From: Phormidium tenue FACHB-1050
Lineage (GTDB): Bacteria > Cyanobacteriota > Cyanobacteriia > Pseudanabaenales > Pseudanabaenaceae
DNA length: 64,000 bases
Assembly: GCF_014696925.1 (NCBI RefSeq)
Contig: NZ_JACJQY010000001.1
Span: 248,001-312,000, forward strand
Direction of reading: 5' to 3'
The position numbers and the translations under genes are program-made. The stretch's first letter is position 1; every line of letters starts with the position of its first letter. Positions 19,529 to 27,511 of this stretch are shown here, one piece after another. The notes beneath the pieces are model-generated. The model was not told the origin of the DNA. It made no database searches and saw only the letters and a program-made list of their open reading frames with translations.

Positions 19529-20170
19529 TCATACTCCTATTAGAGATTTACGAAACTCTCTTAACATGGCGCTTGTGCCGATCTCGATCGCTTGATTAAC
19601 AAGCTGTGGAATCAATGTCTTGATTGCCATATCTGGAAAAAGCAGACTACTCTCTGACTCCAGATAATGTCCATTAGTGAGCAAAAATATCTGCAAACTA
19701 TCATTACGATAAATCCAAACTTCAGGCACGGCGATCGCTTCGTAAGCAGATAATAAGGTCTTAGAGGTGACATCCGACTCGATCGCTAAATCAGGCGGCG
19801 GATAAATATCCACATCAATACGTTCTTGACAATCGCGTACTAAAGCCGCATTGGTAACATACAGACAAGTATAAGGTTCCACACCAGCCATTCCTTTTCG
19901 ATAAAAGGTCGTTGAGCCAAAATCTTCCCAATCTCGACCCTGTGCGTCTAAAATTGCCGTCACAATATAACCCGCGAGGCGATGGGGACGTTCATGTCTG
20001 GATAATGGGGACATAATTTCTAAAGTGCCTTGATAGTATGCAATGCGAGTATGGCGATCTTCACCTAGCTCATTAAGGATGTCTTCACAATCACGCCAAC
20101 TCAAAGAGTGAATGGCGATCGCACTACCATGTCGTAGGTCAATAGATTTGATGGGAATAGTGACGGTCAC
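19529..20170 (-). CDS. Uma2-family (DUF820) PD-(D/E)XK-fold protein
   Basis: A second Uma2/DUF820 protein, distinct from its neighbour. IAYYQGTLEIMSPLSRHERP, YTCLYVTNAALVRD, YPPPDLAIESDVTSK and YEAIAVPEVWIYRNDSLQIF are the family blocks. The candidate GTG start at 20170 (213 residues) is preceded by AGGAG with 10-nt spacing and begins MTVTIPIKSIDLRHG, a usual family opening; an ATG at 20221 would add 17 non-conserved residues. It is followed directly by the third-party Uma2 gene at 18945. Function unproven. Confidence 0.8.
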   Translation of the reverse strand: MTVTIPIKSIDLRHGSAIAIHSLSWRDCEDILNELGEDRHTRIAYYQGTLEIMSPLSRHERPHRLAGYIVTAILDAQGRDWEDFGSTTFYRKGMAGVEPYTCLYVTNAALVRDCQERIDVDIYPPPDLAIESDVTSKTLLSAYEAIAVPEVWIYRNDSLQIFLLTNGHYLESESSLLFPDMAIKTLIPQLVNQAIEIGTSAMLREFRKSLIGV

Positions 20171-20261
20171 GCTCTGGCTTCTCCTGATGCATGGGTTTTT
20201 AAGTTTGCCTATAACTATCATCAGCTATATTTTATCAGATATTTTTTATTGAGCTTTTCAA

Positions 20262-20318
20262 GCGATATTTAATAAAAAAGTAGCCTGTTAAACAGACTGC
20301 TTTTTTATTAAATATCGC
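20262..20318 (-). terminator. Long hairpin between Uma2 genes
   Basis: The arm gcgatatttaataaaaaag is matched by cttttttattaaatatcgc, with a further partial pairing agcctgtt/aacagact around the loop. It lies 54 nt past the stop of the 20373-21032 gene on the minus strand, and its T-rich arm suits an intrinsic terminator separating that gene from the Uma2 pair. Confidence 0.6.
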
Positions 20319-20372
20319 GTTCCCTAACGAGTATGGAAAGAAATTAAAAGCAATCAGGGAAAATCCATCACT

Positions 20373-21032
20373 TTAACCTAACTGTTCCATAAACCAAGAA
20401 CCAATTTGGGTATTATCTATTTCACGGCTACGTTGTAAAGCTTCTTCTAATAAACTCAATCGTAATCCTCCTAATACTGAGGATTCTGTAATCCTTTCAC
20501 TTCCTAAACCTTGCAAAATACGGAATGCAGTGATTTTCATGTTCTGGACATCGATTACCCAATATTCACCGACGCGCACTTCTTCATATAGTAAGCGCTT
20601 TGCGCCGAGGTCGTAGCCCAATGAGGTATCGGCAATCTCAATCACGATATCAGGGGGTAAACTCTCGTCAAGATCGACGATCGCACTACTTTGAGGTGCA
20701 TTCTGAGTGCGATCGCCTACATAATAAGAAATATCTGGCTGACATTCTCTTATTCCCACTTTGCGATAGCTACAGTTCGTATAGCCCTTGAGAGGAATTT
20801 TGCACATCATGCAGTAAAGGTTTACTAAAAAACTTGTTAGGTAATGGTTCGCTCCATGCTCAGCACTGAACGAATTCTCACTGTAGTAACTCCCTTGAAA
20901 ATAGTAAAATTTTGCTTTGTCATTGCTTACTGCCTGAGATATCTGCAAGAAATCTTCCCAAGTTGCTGATATCCATCCTTTCGGAATAAAGCTTTGACTT
21001 AAAACTTTTTCTTTCTCAACTATTGCAACCAT
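20373..21032 (-). CDS. Uma2-family (DUF820) PD-(D/E)XK-fold protein
   Basis: A third Uma2/DUF820 protein, 219 residues, more distant from the other two. The blocks are WISATWEDFLQISQAVSNDK, FYYFQGSYYSENSFSAEHGA, RECQPDISYYVGDRTQN (PD motif), PPDIVIEIADTSLGYDLGAK (E-x-A strand, catalytic core of the fold) and YEEVRVGEYWVIDVQNMKI. It is transcribed in the same direction as the Uma2 pair but separated by a hairpin. Clusters like this are common in cyanobacteria; a role in mobile or defence biology is suspected, not shown. Confidence 0.82.
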   Translation of the reverse strand: MVAIVEKEKVLSQSFIPKGWISATWEDFLQISQAVSNDKAKFYYFQGSYYSENSFSAEHGANHYLTSFLVNLYCMMCKIPLKGYTNCSYRKVGIRECQPDISYYVGDRTQNAPQSSAIVDLDESLPPDIVIEIADTSLGYDLGAKRLLYEEVRVGEYWVIDVQNMKITAFRILQGLGSERITESSVLGGLRLSLLEEALQRSREIDNTQIGSWFMEQLG

Positions 21033-21251
21033 AACTGCTTGCCTCTATTGCTACTCCTATAATATCTCATTCTATTGAGTGGGTCAGCTTTTTGCGTAAT
21101 AATGTGAATTTATTGCGATTTTAGATGTTTGGTTTATTAGCGATCGCCTTTTCGACTGAATGAGGAAGCAACCAAAAAAGCAGCCTGTTTGATTAGGCGA
21201 TCGCATTTTCTAGTGAGTAATTGGGAAAGCTCAAGTAACCTGTGATCGCCC

Positions 21252-21317
21252 AGATCCCCGACTTTTTCTATGACTTGCTAAAATGAGCTGCGCTTGCATA
21301 GAAAAAGTCGGGGATCT
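21252..21317. repeat. Inverted repeat with 21-bp arms
   Basis: The arm agatccccgactttttctatg is perfectly complemented at 21297-21317, with a 24-nt spacer that includes ttgc/gcaa-type pairing. It is palindromic on both strands and has no gene ends nearby, so it is more likely a dispersed repeat than a terminator. Confidence 0.55.
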
Positions 21318-21376
21318 TTATCTCGGCTATTTAGAATAGTTCTCCTAAGCGTTCTTACGAATCATAAGCACAAATT

Positions 21377-21496
21377 ATGAAAGTAATCTTTGGTGATACC
21401 TGCTATTGGATAGCTTTGCTTTTCCCAAAAGATCAGTGGCATCAAAAAGCGATGTACGGTTATCTGTTAGTGCGTTGGATGGTGCGATCGCTATAG
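21377..21496 (+). pseudogene. Truncated PIN-domain (VapC-like) toxin remnant
   Basis: Translation from ATG 21377 reads MKVIFGDTCYWIALLFPKDQ, then WHQKAMYGY and a stop after 39 codons. The MKVIF-x-DT-x-YWIALL-x-PKDQWH opening is that of cyanobacterial PIN-domain RNases of VapBC systems, in which the D of DT is the first metal ligand. The remaining roughly 100 residues with the other acidic ligands are absent and the reading frame ends in unrelated sequence. I read this as the 5' stump of a lost toxin gene. No antitoxin is visible just upstream. Confidence 0.6.
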
Positions 21497-21559
21497 TGAT
21501 CATCCTCTTATCGTGGTTATATTTTATATCGATGATCGCTAAATCTACGGTGTAATCGC

Positions 21560-23533
21560 CTATTTATCACTACTCTGGGCGGCGAAATGCTCTTGGAGGA
21601 GACGATGGATAAAGCGATAGCGTCCACCAACGCGCTGTAATAGCATTCGCTCGGTGCTGTAGTTAAGAAATCGAGCGTAGTTCCAAGGGATAGAACCATT
21701 GCGATAGAGGAGACAGCGCAGAATAAAGTGTTTCAGGGCTTCGACTCCACTCAAACAAAATCCAAATGTTATAGCAATGACAATCCCTAAAATTAAGCTA
21801 GATAGATTTATCACTTGGATACCTCTAAATTGCCTGATAAAAAAAATCCCAAAACTCCAAATTGGAATTGAAAACAATGTAACCCATATAGTATTTTGGA
21901 AGGTTGCAAAGCCCCCCTGATTTGGATGCTTTCTCGACACGAAATCAGCTTGCAACCCAAAAATTAGCCCATTAATTAGCCCGAAAATTAGCCCGAAAAT
22001 TAGCCCGAAAATCCAGTTATAAATCAACCCAACAATCAGCCCGAAAATTAGCCAAAAAATCAGCACACGGAAAAATTTTCTGATCTTTGCAGGTGCCAAA
22101 GAAAATTCAAAAGTTTCCAAAGGTTTTATCCGATTTTCTGTAAATCCACTATTCAGTCCATAAACTAGCCCATTAATCAGCCCATCAATCAGACCACCAA
22201 TTAGCCCACTAATTAGCCAAATAATTACCCCACCAATTATCCCAAAAATCCAGTTATAAATCAGCCCAAAAATCAGCCCAAAAATTACCCCCCAAATTAA
22301 TCCCAAAATCCAGTTATAAATTTTTTGTTGCGTACGATTCTCTAAATCTGTTGGTTGCAAGCCTTCAATGAGAAACTCATCCTTTGACTTCTGTTGTAGC
22401 TGCTGGGCAAGCCAACTCAGCCAATGTCTCGTTTGGTCCTCGGTAGGCATTGGTTTTGTTTTGTAATACCAATTCTCGATATCTCGCGCCAACATTTGCC
22501 GCACATAAGCCGACAACAAATAGGTTTTACGCTCATCAGTAGTTGCTAACTGTTCCCATTCAGTCAGAGATATTTGTCGCATTGCCAGCAAAGTGATGCT
22601 CAAAAAGAGCGGCGTTCTCAAAATTTCTAATAATTCAGAATCTTGTTGTAATTTTTGCCATAGATCGGGTTGAGAAATGACCTGAAAATACTCTGCCAAC
22701 TGCACATCTCTCAATGGTTGTAAATAAATCGCCGCATTCAGTTGAAAGTTGGCGTTATAGCTATCAAATTCTTCACTACGACTGCATACCACCAAAAATC
22801 TCGGACGATGTTCGCTTACCATCCATTGATTTATGGCAAGAACACATGGCTCCTGACGGTGTGGCTCCAACTCATCCAAACCATCCAACATCGGCAACAG
22901 TCGTTTACGCTTGAGTAAATTTTGAGCGGCTTCTATGGAAACCCCATACTTACTTTTTGCCTCAGCTACAACCCAATCAGCAATGCTCTGCTCATTGTCC
23001 TTCCAAGATGACAGATTAAACAAAATGGGGATCGGTTGCTTTAGATCGCTTTCGGCAATGTCTAGCAAATCATTCGCCAATTCCAAATAAGTAGTTGTTT
23101 TCCCCGCCCCCGGTTTACCCAAAATCAGCAATCGCCCCGCCACATCCTCTCTTTGAAATACATTGAGAATGCTCGTCCCGTTTTCTATTTGTTCGATTAC
23201 CCGCATTCCGATTTTTACCGATGCGCTCCAAGTTCTCACCCGATCCAACTGCATCTCCTTATCCAAAGTAATCGCCACTTCACGATGCAAAGAATGTCTC
23301 AGTCGATATCTAACCTCCGTTTTCACCTCCCCTGATAAAAAAGTTTCCGCCTCATCCCTACCCGCTATTTTCTCAGGTTGAGACAATCCCACAAAATTAA
23401 AAACCTGCTTAACAAAGGAATTATGATCGCCTTGCACCAGATCGTTCCCAGCTTGACCGATAGGAGAATCCGTTAACGAAGCCTTATCAATCTCAATTCC
23501 CTGCTCCGATTCCTGAGACTGTTCCTTTGACAT
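21560..23533 (-). CDS. NACHT-domain STAND NTPase with a membrane-repeat insert
   Basis: A 657-residue NACHT (STAND) ATPase. Walker A is GKPGAGKTT (about residues 137-145) and Walker B is LLPMLDGLDEL (about 213-223), with VVCSRSEEF as the sensor-1-like strand and LQPLRDVQLAEYF after it. From about 404 to 600 the protein becomes a run of Gly-Leu-Ile repeats (GLIFGLIYNWIFG, GLIGGLIDGLINGL) that should form many membrane helices. The C-terminus RYRFIHRLLQEHFAA is a motif common after NACHT modules. The N-terminus holds TDSPIGQAGNDL, shared with the gene 4 nt upstream. Predicted membrane-bound sensor or effector, possibly for phage defence (inference). ATG 23533 is used; a TTG lies directly before it. 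Confidence 0.87.
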   Translation of the reverse strand: MSKEQSQESEQGIEIDKASLTDSPIGQAGNDLVQGDHNSFVKQVFNFVGLSQPEKIAGRDEAETFLSGEVKTEVRYRLRHSLHREVAITLDKEMQLDRVRTWSASVKIGMRVIEQIENGTSILNVFQREDVAGRLLILGKPGAGKTTTYLELANDLLDIAESDLKQPIPILFNLSSWKDNEQSIADWVVAEAKSKYGVSIEAAQNLLKRKRLLPMLDGLDELEPHRQEPCVLAINQWMVSEHRPRFLVVCSRSEEFDSYNANFQLNAAIYLQPLRDVQLAEYFQVISQPDLWQKLQQDSELLEILRTPLFLSITLLAMRQISLTEWEQLATTDERKTYLLSAYVRQMLARDIENWYYKTKPMPTEDQTRHWLSWLAQQLQQKSKDEFLIEGLQPTDLENRTQQKIYNWILGLIWGVIFGLIFGLIYNWIFGIIGGVIIWLISGLIGGLIDGLINGLVYGLNSGFTENRIKPLETFEFSLAPAKIRKFFRVLIFWLIFGLIVGLIYNWIFGLIFGLIFGLINGLIFGLQADFVSRKHPNQGGFATFQNTIWVTLFSIPIWSFGIFFIRQFRGIQVINLSSLILGIVIAITFGFCLSGVEALKHFILRCLLYRNGSIPWNYARFLNYSTERMLLQRVGGRYRFIHRLLQEHFAAQSSDK

Positions 23534-23537
23534 CAAG

Positions 23538-23984
23538 TTAAGCCCAGAAAGTACTTACCGCCACACCCAACCAACCCGCCAACTTAGTGACAACAGGCTC
23601 TAATTTCTGCCATAAACCTTGTCCAGCGCTAACCGCTTCATCCACATCCTTAATTACCTTCGTGGCTCTTTGCAGATCTTTCTTCACAGTCTCTTTATCT
23701 GGTTCCTTTTCCTGTACTTCATCCTTGCCCGAAGCAACATGACGCAGTACTTTTTCTTTCTGCTTTTCCGACAAATCCGACTCACGAACAATAGCGGCAA
23801 ATTGATCAATTAGTCCCAACACCTCATCCACCGTCAATCCTGTATTTGTCGGACTTGAGACAATTTGCTGGCTGATCTGAAGATCTCCTCCTGCTTGAGC
23901 GATCGGCGAGTTCGTAAATGTACCACCACCAATACTGATCGATTGGGTTGCTTTATCTTTAGAGTCCTTGTCTTTTTTAAACAT
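23538..23984 (-). CDS. Small coiled-coil partner of the NACHT protein
   Basis: A 148-residue soluble protein, function unknown. An N-terminal KDKD-rich stretch leads into SISIGGGTFTNSPIAQAGGD, a Gly-rich beta-type motif. Residues 50-115 are a charged helical region with many Lys/Glu (SEKQKEKVLRHVASGKDEVQ), and the C-terminal 30 residues form an amphipathic or membrane-seeking helix (KLAGWLGVAVSTFWA). The motif T-N-S-P-I-A-Q-A-G-G-D-L closely matches T-D-S-P-I-G-Q-A-G-N-D-L in the NACHT protein encoded 4 nt downstream. ATG 23984 has GGAG six nt upstream; a GTG at 23987 is less likely. The pair is clearly one operon. Confidence 0.72.
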   Translation of the reverse strand: MFKKDKDSKDKATQSISIGGGTFTNSPIAQAGGDLQISQQIVSSPTNTGLTVDEVLGLIDQFAAIVRESDLSEKQKEKVLRHVASGKDEVQEKEPDKETVKKDLQRATKVIKDVDEAVSAGQGLWQKLEPVVTKLAGWLGVAVSTFWA

Positions 23985-24162
23985 CACTCACTCCGCAAAT
24001 TCACTGATTAAGAGTGTATCTCAACCCACCTAAATACACAATAAATTCACTTTTGATAGCTATTTGCAATGTGGTTGGATTATGGACGATTAGTCAGGCG
24101 ATCGCTGTTTACCTACAACAAACGGGTCTAAGGAAACCTTACCATGCGAGTAAAAAAACATT

Positions 24163-24417
24163 ATGACAACTGCCACCGCCCAAATTAACATCCCCTTTGA
24201 ACTACTAGCCGAAGCCGTCACCACCCTAAATATTGAACATAAAATCAAGCTATGGAAATTACTAGGTCAAGAAATCACCGAAGCCAAAAGAGCTACCCAA
24301 AATAATATTGATACTAGCGCCATAGATTCTCTTGATCGCACAGTTAAGAAAGTTCTATTAGAAACTGGCATGACTGAAGATGAATTAGTAGAAGCTTTTT
24401 GCAGTGATTTATTATAG
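24163..24417 (+). CDS. Small conserved protein, possible antitoxin-like
   Basis: An 84-residue protein starting MTTATAQINIPFELLAEAVT, with predicted helices, a Lys-rich middle (IEHKIKLWKLLGQEITEAKR) and an acidic C-terminus (EDELVEAFCSDLL). Size and composition resemble antitoxin-type proteins that precede PIN toxins in cyanobacteria, but no toxin follows: the next gene is convergent ruvB. The identification is weak. It could be the surviving half of a module related to the PIN remnant at 21.4 kb. The stop codon lies inside a shared palindrome. Confidence 0.5.
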   Translation: MTTATAQINIPFELLAEAVTTLNIEHKIKLWKLLGQEITEAKRATQNNIDTSAIDSLDRTVKKVLLETGMTEDELVEAFCSDLL

Positions 24418-24444
24418 TATGCGATTAGGGGCAATCGCATACTA
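24415..24444. terminator. Bidirectional hairpin spanning two stop codons
   Basis: The arms tagtatgcgatt and aatcgcatacta flank a 6-nt loop. The first three bases of the left arm are the TAG of the plus-strand gene and the last three of the right arm are the complement of the ruvB TAG, so both convergent genes end exactly at the outer edges of one palindrome. Confidence 0.65.
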
Positions 24445-25668
24445 CAGCAAACCTGCGATCGCCGTTTGCACAGAATAACCTAAATGCTTCCATGCCGCCG
24501 CCGTAGCCACCCGACCGCGAGGCGTGCGATTGATATAGCCAATCTGCAATAAATATGGCTCATACACTTCCTCAATGGTATGGGCATCCTCACCCGTCGC
24601 CGCCGCCAAGGTATCCAAACCTGCGGGACCACCATTAAAGTTCTCAATTAAAACCGTTAACAATTTACGATCAATCCAATCAAGTCCTTTCGGATCAACA
24701 TTAAATAACTCCAGAGCCGATTCCGCGATCGCCCCTGTAATTTGTTCACCCTTAGCCTTAACTTCGGCATAGTCCCGCACTCTCTTTAAGAGGCGATTGG
24801 CGATCCGAGGCGTACCCCTTGATCTGGCGGCGATCGCGATCGCGCCATCATCATGGATTGGAGTCTCAAGGATCTTGGCACTGCGAGAGACAATCTGCGT
24901 TAGTTCATCCTGCTCATAAAAGCGAAAATGCTGCACAAAGCCAAAGCGATCGCGCAATGGTGAAGATAAAGCCCCAATTCTCGTAGTTGCTCCAATCAGT
25001 GTAAATTTATTTAACTGCACACTGCGAATCCTTGCTCCTTGACCTTTCCCAATCGTAATATCCAGCCGATAATCTTCCATCGCAGGATAGAGAATCTCTT
25101 CGGTCACACTCGGTAAGCGATGGATTTCATCAATAAAGAGAATGTCTCCCTGTTGCAGAGAAACCAACAAACCAGCGACATCACGGGGACGCTCTAGGGC
25201 AGGAGCCGAGGTAATTTTGCATTGCACGCCCATCTCTTGAGCAATAATCAAAGCAAGAGAGGTTTTCCCTAATCCAGGGGGACCATATAACAGCAAATGA
25301 TCGAGAGCGGATGACCTCGACTTTGCCGCCGCGATCGCAATATGAAGCAATTCCTTTAAATCTTTCTGTCCAATATAGTCTTCGAGATTTTTGGGACGGA
25401 TATTAATGTCGCCCGAAACTTGAGCGGGAGCATCTTTTGCTAGTTGATCTTCGAGTTTCTCCTCTGGCGTGGCTTCTGCTTGCAGTAAATCTAACGCCTG
25501 TTGCATTTCTGGCGATGTTACTTCTTTTTTAGCGGATTTTTTAGGCGATCGGGGAGTTGATTTTTTATCCTTTTCTGGAATTGCTGCCGATGGATTGGGA
25601 GAGTCAACCTGATTCGCAAGGCGATCGCCTTCAGGATTGGGACTTGGTTTAGAGGAGATGATTGCCAT
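24442..25668 (-). CDS. ruvB: Holliday junction branch-migration ATPase RuvB
   Basis: Hexameric AAA+ motor that drives branch migration with RuvA during recombination and repair. Walker A is [20 protein letters not shown], Walker [13 protein letters not shown], sensor [20 protein letters not shown], followed by a RuvB-type winged-helix domain ([18 protein letters not shown] ... [15 protein letters not shown]). An 80-residue Lys/Pro/Ser/Glu-rich N-terminal extension precedes the core, as in many cyanobacteria. ATG 25668 gives 408 residues and overlaps the upstream creatininase-family gene by 20 nt; a TTG at 25686 is an unlikely start. Confidence 0.95.
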   Translation of the reverse strand: MAIISSKPSPNPEGDRLANQVDSPNPSAAIPEKDKKSTPRSPKKSAKKEVTSPEMQQALDLLQAEATPEEKLEDQLAKDAPAQVSGDINIRPKNLEDYIGQKDLKELLHIAIAAAKSRSSALDHLLLYGPPGLGKTSLALIIAQEMGVQCKITSAPALERPRDVAGLLVSLQQGDILFIDEIHRLPSVTEEILYPAMEDYRLDITIGKGQGARIRSVQLNKFTLIGATTRIGALSSPLRDRFGFVQHFRFYEQDELTQIVSRSAKILETPIHDDGAIAIAARSRGTPRIANRLLKRVRDYAEVKAKGEQITGAIAESALELFNVDPKGLDWIDRKLLTVLIENFNGGPAGLDTLAAATGEDAHTIEEVYEPYLLQIGYINRTPRGRVATAAAWKHLGYSVQTAIAGLL

Positions 25669-26464
25669 ACGCTTTCGGTTGCTCAAATTTATAAATATCT
25701 TCGATCAATTGCACCCAACCATCAACTAAAGAATCAAGAATCTTTTCACCTTTTTCTAGGGTCGCTGCTTTAGCATCCCCCAATACGCCGCTTTTCGTCA
25801 AATCACGCATTACCCATGCAAAGGGGTTTGCCGATTCCATACTGAGCAAACTATGCTCAGGCAATCCATAGGGATATTCAGTAACAGCTTTATCCATTTG
25901 TACCTGTTCAGGCAAAAGCGCCAACATTAGACTGGTTTCAGCATCTCCACCATGAATTCCAAATTCTAATTCCTTTTCAGTCAATAAATCCTTAGCTACA
26001 TTGGGAACGCGCCATGTAAAAAGTGGAAAAATCGCAAAATCAGGATATTTCTCATGGAGATCGCGAGCAATTATTTCCAAAATCTGCGGCTGTCCCCCAT
26101 GAGAATTCATCAGAGCCAACTTCCGAAATCCTGCTCGATAGACACTTTCGGCAATATCCGTTAAGACCGCCAACATTGTCTGCGATCGCATCGTGATTGT
26201 ACCTGCAAAAGTACTATGCTCATTCGATTTGCCATAATACAGAGGGGGTAAAGCATAGGCAGGAATAGCAGGGTCTAATTTTTCTAAAGCCTTTGCTAGC
26301 ACACCAATACTAATCGCCGCATCGACAATCAATGGTAAATGTGCGCCATGCTGCTCGATCGCCCCCATGGGTTGAATGATCACCACATTTTGCTTGTCTG
26401 GCATTGAGGCGATCGCGGGTGACGTGAGGTAAGCAAAATATCGATGATCAGGAAAATAATTCAT
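25649..26464 (-). CDS. Creatininase-family metal-dependent amidohydrolase
   Basis: A 271-residue creatininase/MftE-like hydrolase. Metal-binding motifs visible are [20 protein letters not shown] (E, H and D ligands), [13 protein letters not shown] and [13 protein letters not shown] (second His and Glu). Members cleave cyclic or linear amide bonds; some, such as MftE, process peptides and others act on formamides. The substrate here cannot be inferred. Its 3' end overlaps ruvB by 20 nt, so the two are cotranscribed, with no obvious functional link. Confidence 0.88.
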   Translation of the reverse strand: MNYFPDHRYFAYLTSPAIASMPDKQNVVIIQPMGAIEQHGAHLPLIVDAAISIGVLAKALEKLDPAIPAYALPPLYYGKSNEHSTFAGTITMRSQTMLAVLTDIAESVYRAGFRKLALMNSHGGQPQILEIIARDLHEKYPDFAIFPLFTWRVPNVAKDLLTEKELEFGIHGGDAETSLMLALLPEQVQMDKAVTEYPYGLPEHSLLSMESANPFAWVMRDLTKSGVLGDAKAATLEKGEKILDSLVDGWVQLIEDIYKFEQPKAYGNHLL

Positions 26465-26466
26465 AG

Positions 26467-26572
26467 TTATACTAAAGTACCAAATGGCAGAGCTATTTGG
26501 TGCTTTTAAAACCCTTACTGGGTTTGGTTTTTAATTCACAAAAGTGTCGTCATACTTTTGTGAATTGGTATA
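26467..26572 (-). repeat. Family A dispersed repeat, inverted copy
   Basis: A diverged copy in reverse orientation: the order is accaaatggcagagctatttggt, then aaaacccttactgggtttgg, then the aattcacaaaagtgtc / tacttttgtgaattggta hairpin. The next palindrome (26572-26624) abuts it. Confidence 0.75.
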
Positions 26573-26624
26573 AACCCAAAAGATGAGTGGCGGCGCGAAG
26601 CGCCGCCACTCATCTTTTGGGTTT
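26572..26624. repeat. GCGC-core palindrome with 25-bp arms
   Basis: A perfect palindrome: a 25-bp arm ending in ggcggcgc, a gaa loop, and the exact complement. It lies between family A and the nuclease gene that ends at 26655, and could terminate that minus-strand transcript from 31 nt downstream. Confidence 0.75.
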
Positions 26625-26654
26625 TGATGTTTGTCCGAGCTATCTCTTACATTG

Positions 26655-27446
26655 CTATATTATAATTTCGGGAATATCGGCGATATTACTAGATGCAGAG
26701 TTAGATAACATATCACCCCGATCGCAGCGATCGCGAAACTCACAGTAAACACACTCAGAACTATCAACTGCTAATTTTGGATAGTCTTGAGCTTGGGCAA
26801 TCTGCCCCAGAATATGCTGTAATTTTTTTTCAGTTTGATCATGCTCTACCTGCGAATAGGGAATGATCACTGACTCGGCGGTATTGGCAAACCAATAGGT
26901 CATTGATAACTGTTCAGGCGCATAACTAGTTGTTTTAGCTAGTAAATATAGATAAAGTCGGGTTTGCCAATTGTTTTTTAATTTTTCCGCAGCGATCGCA
27001 ATTTGATGAGTTTTCCAATCGAGGATTTGGGCTTGGCGATCGCCCAAAATCAAAAAGTCATAAATTGCGGTTAAGACAAAATACCCTTGACCATAATCAC
27101 TATTCTGACTATGATGCAGCGACCTTTCGATTTGCCTTTCTAAGGTGCGTCGATGTTCACAGAGGCGATCGCCAACAATCATTGCTGGAGGTTGATGCTC
27201 AAAAGCCAATAGCCACGATTGCAACTTGGGGTCACTACTGGCTAGTACTGTCACATCTAGTCCTAGCTCTTTTTGCTGCATTAGCAAGTGAAAATTAGAG
27301 CCTAACAGCAAATTTTTTTTGCTCTGCAAATCAGCTTCAGGTAAACTCAACTCCTCTAGAAAACTATATTGATATTTACGCTGACAAATTTCCCAAATAT
27401 TGAGATGTCCCTGTGAAATTGAAGTAATTGGCGAAATAGCTGTCAT
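26655..27446 (-). CDS. PD-(D/E)XK nuclease-family protein with Cas4/AddB-like iron-sulfur motif
   Basis: A 263-residue protein from ATG 27446. The nuclease core shows ILDWKTHQIAIAAEKLKNNW (D-x-K strand of the PD-(D/E)XK fold) after an upstream acidic strand. One Cys near the N-terminus (EICQRKYQY) and three near the C-terminus (CVYCEFRDRC) form the four-Cys pattern that holds a [4Fe-4S] cluster in Cas4, AddB and Dna2. No cas genes or CRISPR repeats occur in the window, so a general DNA-repair role is more likely. Upstream in-frame starts at 27473 and 27521 run into the divergent gene. Confidence 0.85.
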   Translation of the reverse strand: MTAISPITSISQGHLNIWEICQRKYQYSFLEELSLPEADLQSKKNLLLGSNFHLLMQQKELGLDVTVLASSDPKLQSWLLAFEHQPPAMIVGDRLCEHRRTLERQIERSLHHSQNSDYGQGYFVLTAIYDFLILGDRQAQILDWKTHQIAIAAEKLKNNWQTRLYLYLLAKTTSYAPEQLSMTYWFANTAESVIIPYSQVEHDQTEKKLQHILGQIAQAQDYPKLAVDSSECVYCEFRDRCDRGDMLSNSASSNIADIPEIII

Positions 27447-27511
27447 TGCAGATTTGCGTTCTTGTAGTACCATATCGTCAAACGATCGCCACCATCCATG
27501 AATACACCCAG

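Larger units (their letters stand above)
21033..21559. other. Intergenic region with PIN-gene remnant
   Basis: This 527-nt stretch has no intact gene. It holds several HIP1-like sites, an inverted repeat at 21252-21317 and the short remnant at 21377-21496 listed separately. The rest looks like decayed sequence between two accessory modules. Confidence 0.6.

Noticed and set aside
26655-27446. Cas4 of a CRISPR system
   Set aside because: The four-Cys nuclease pattern fits, but no array, cas1 or cas2 is present in the window, so only the broader nuclease family is claimed.
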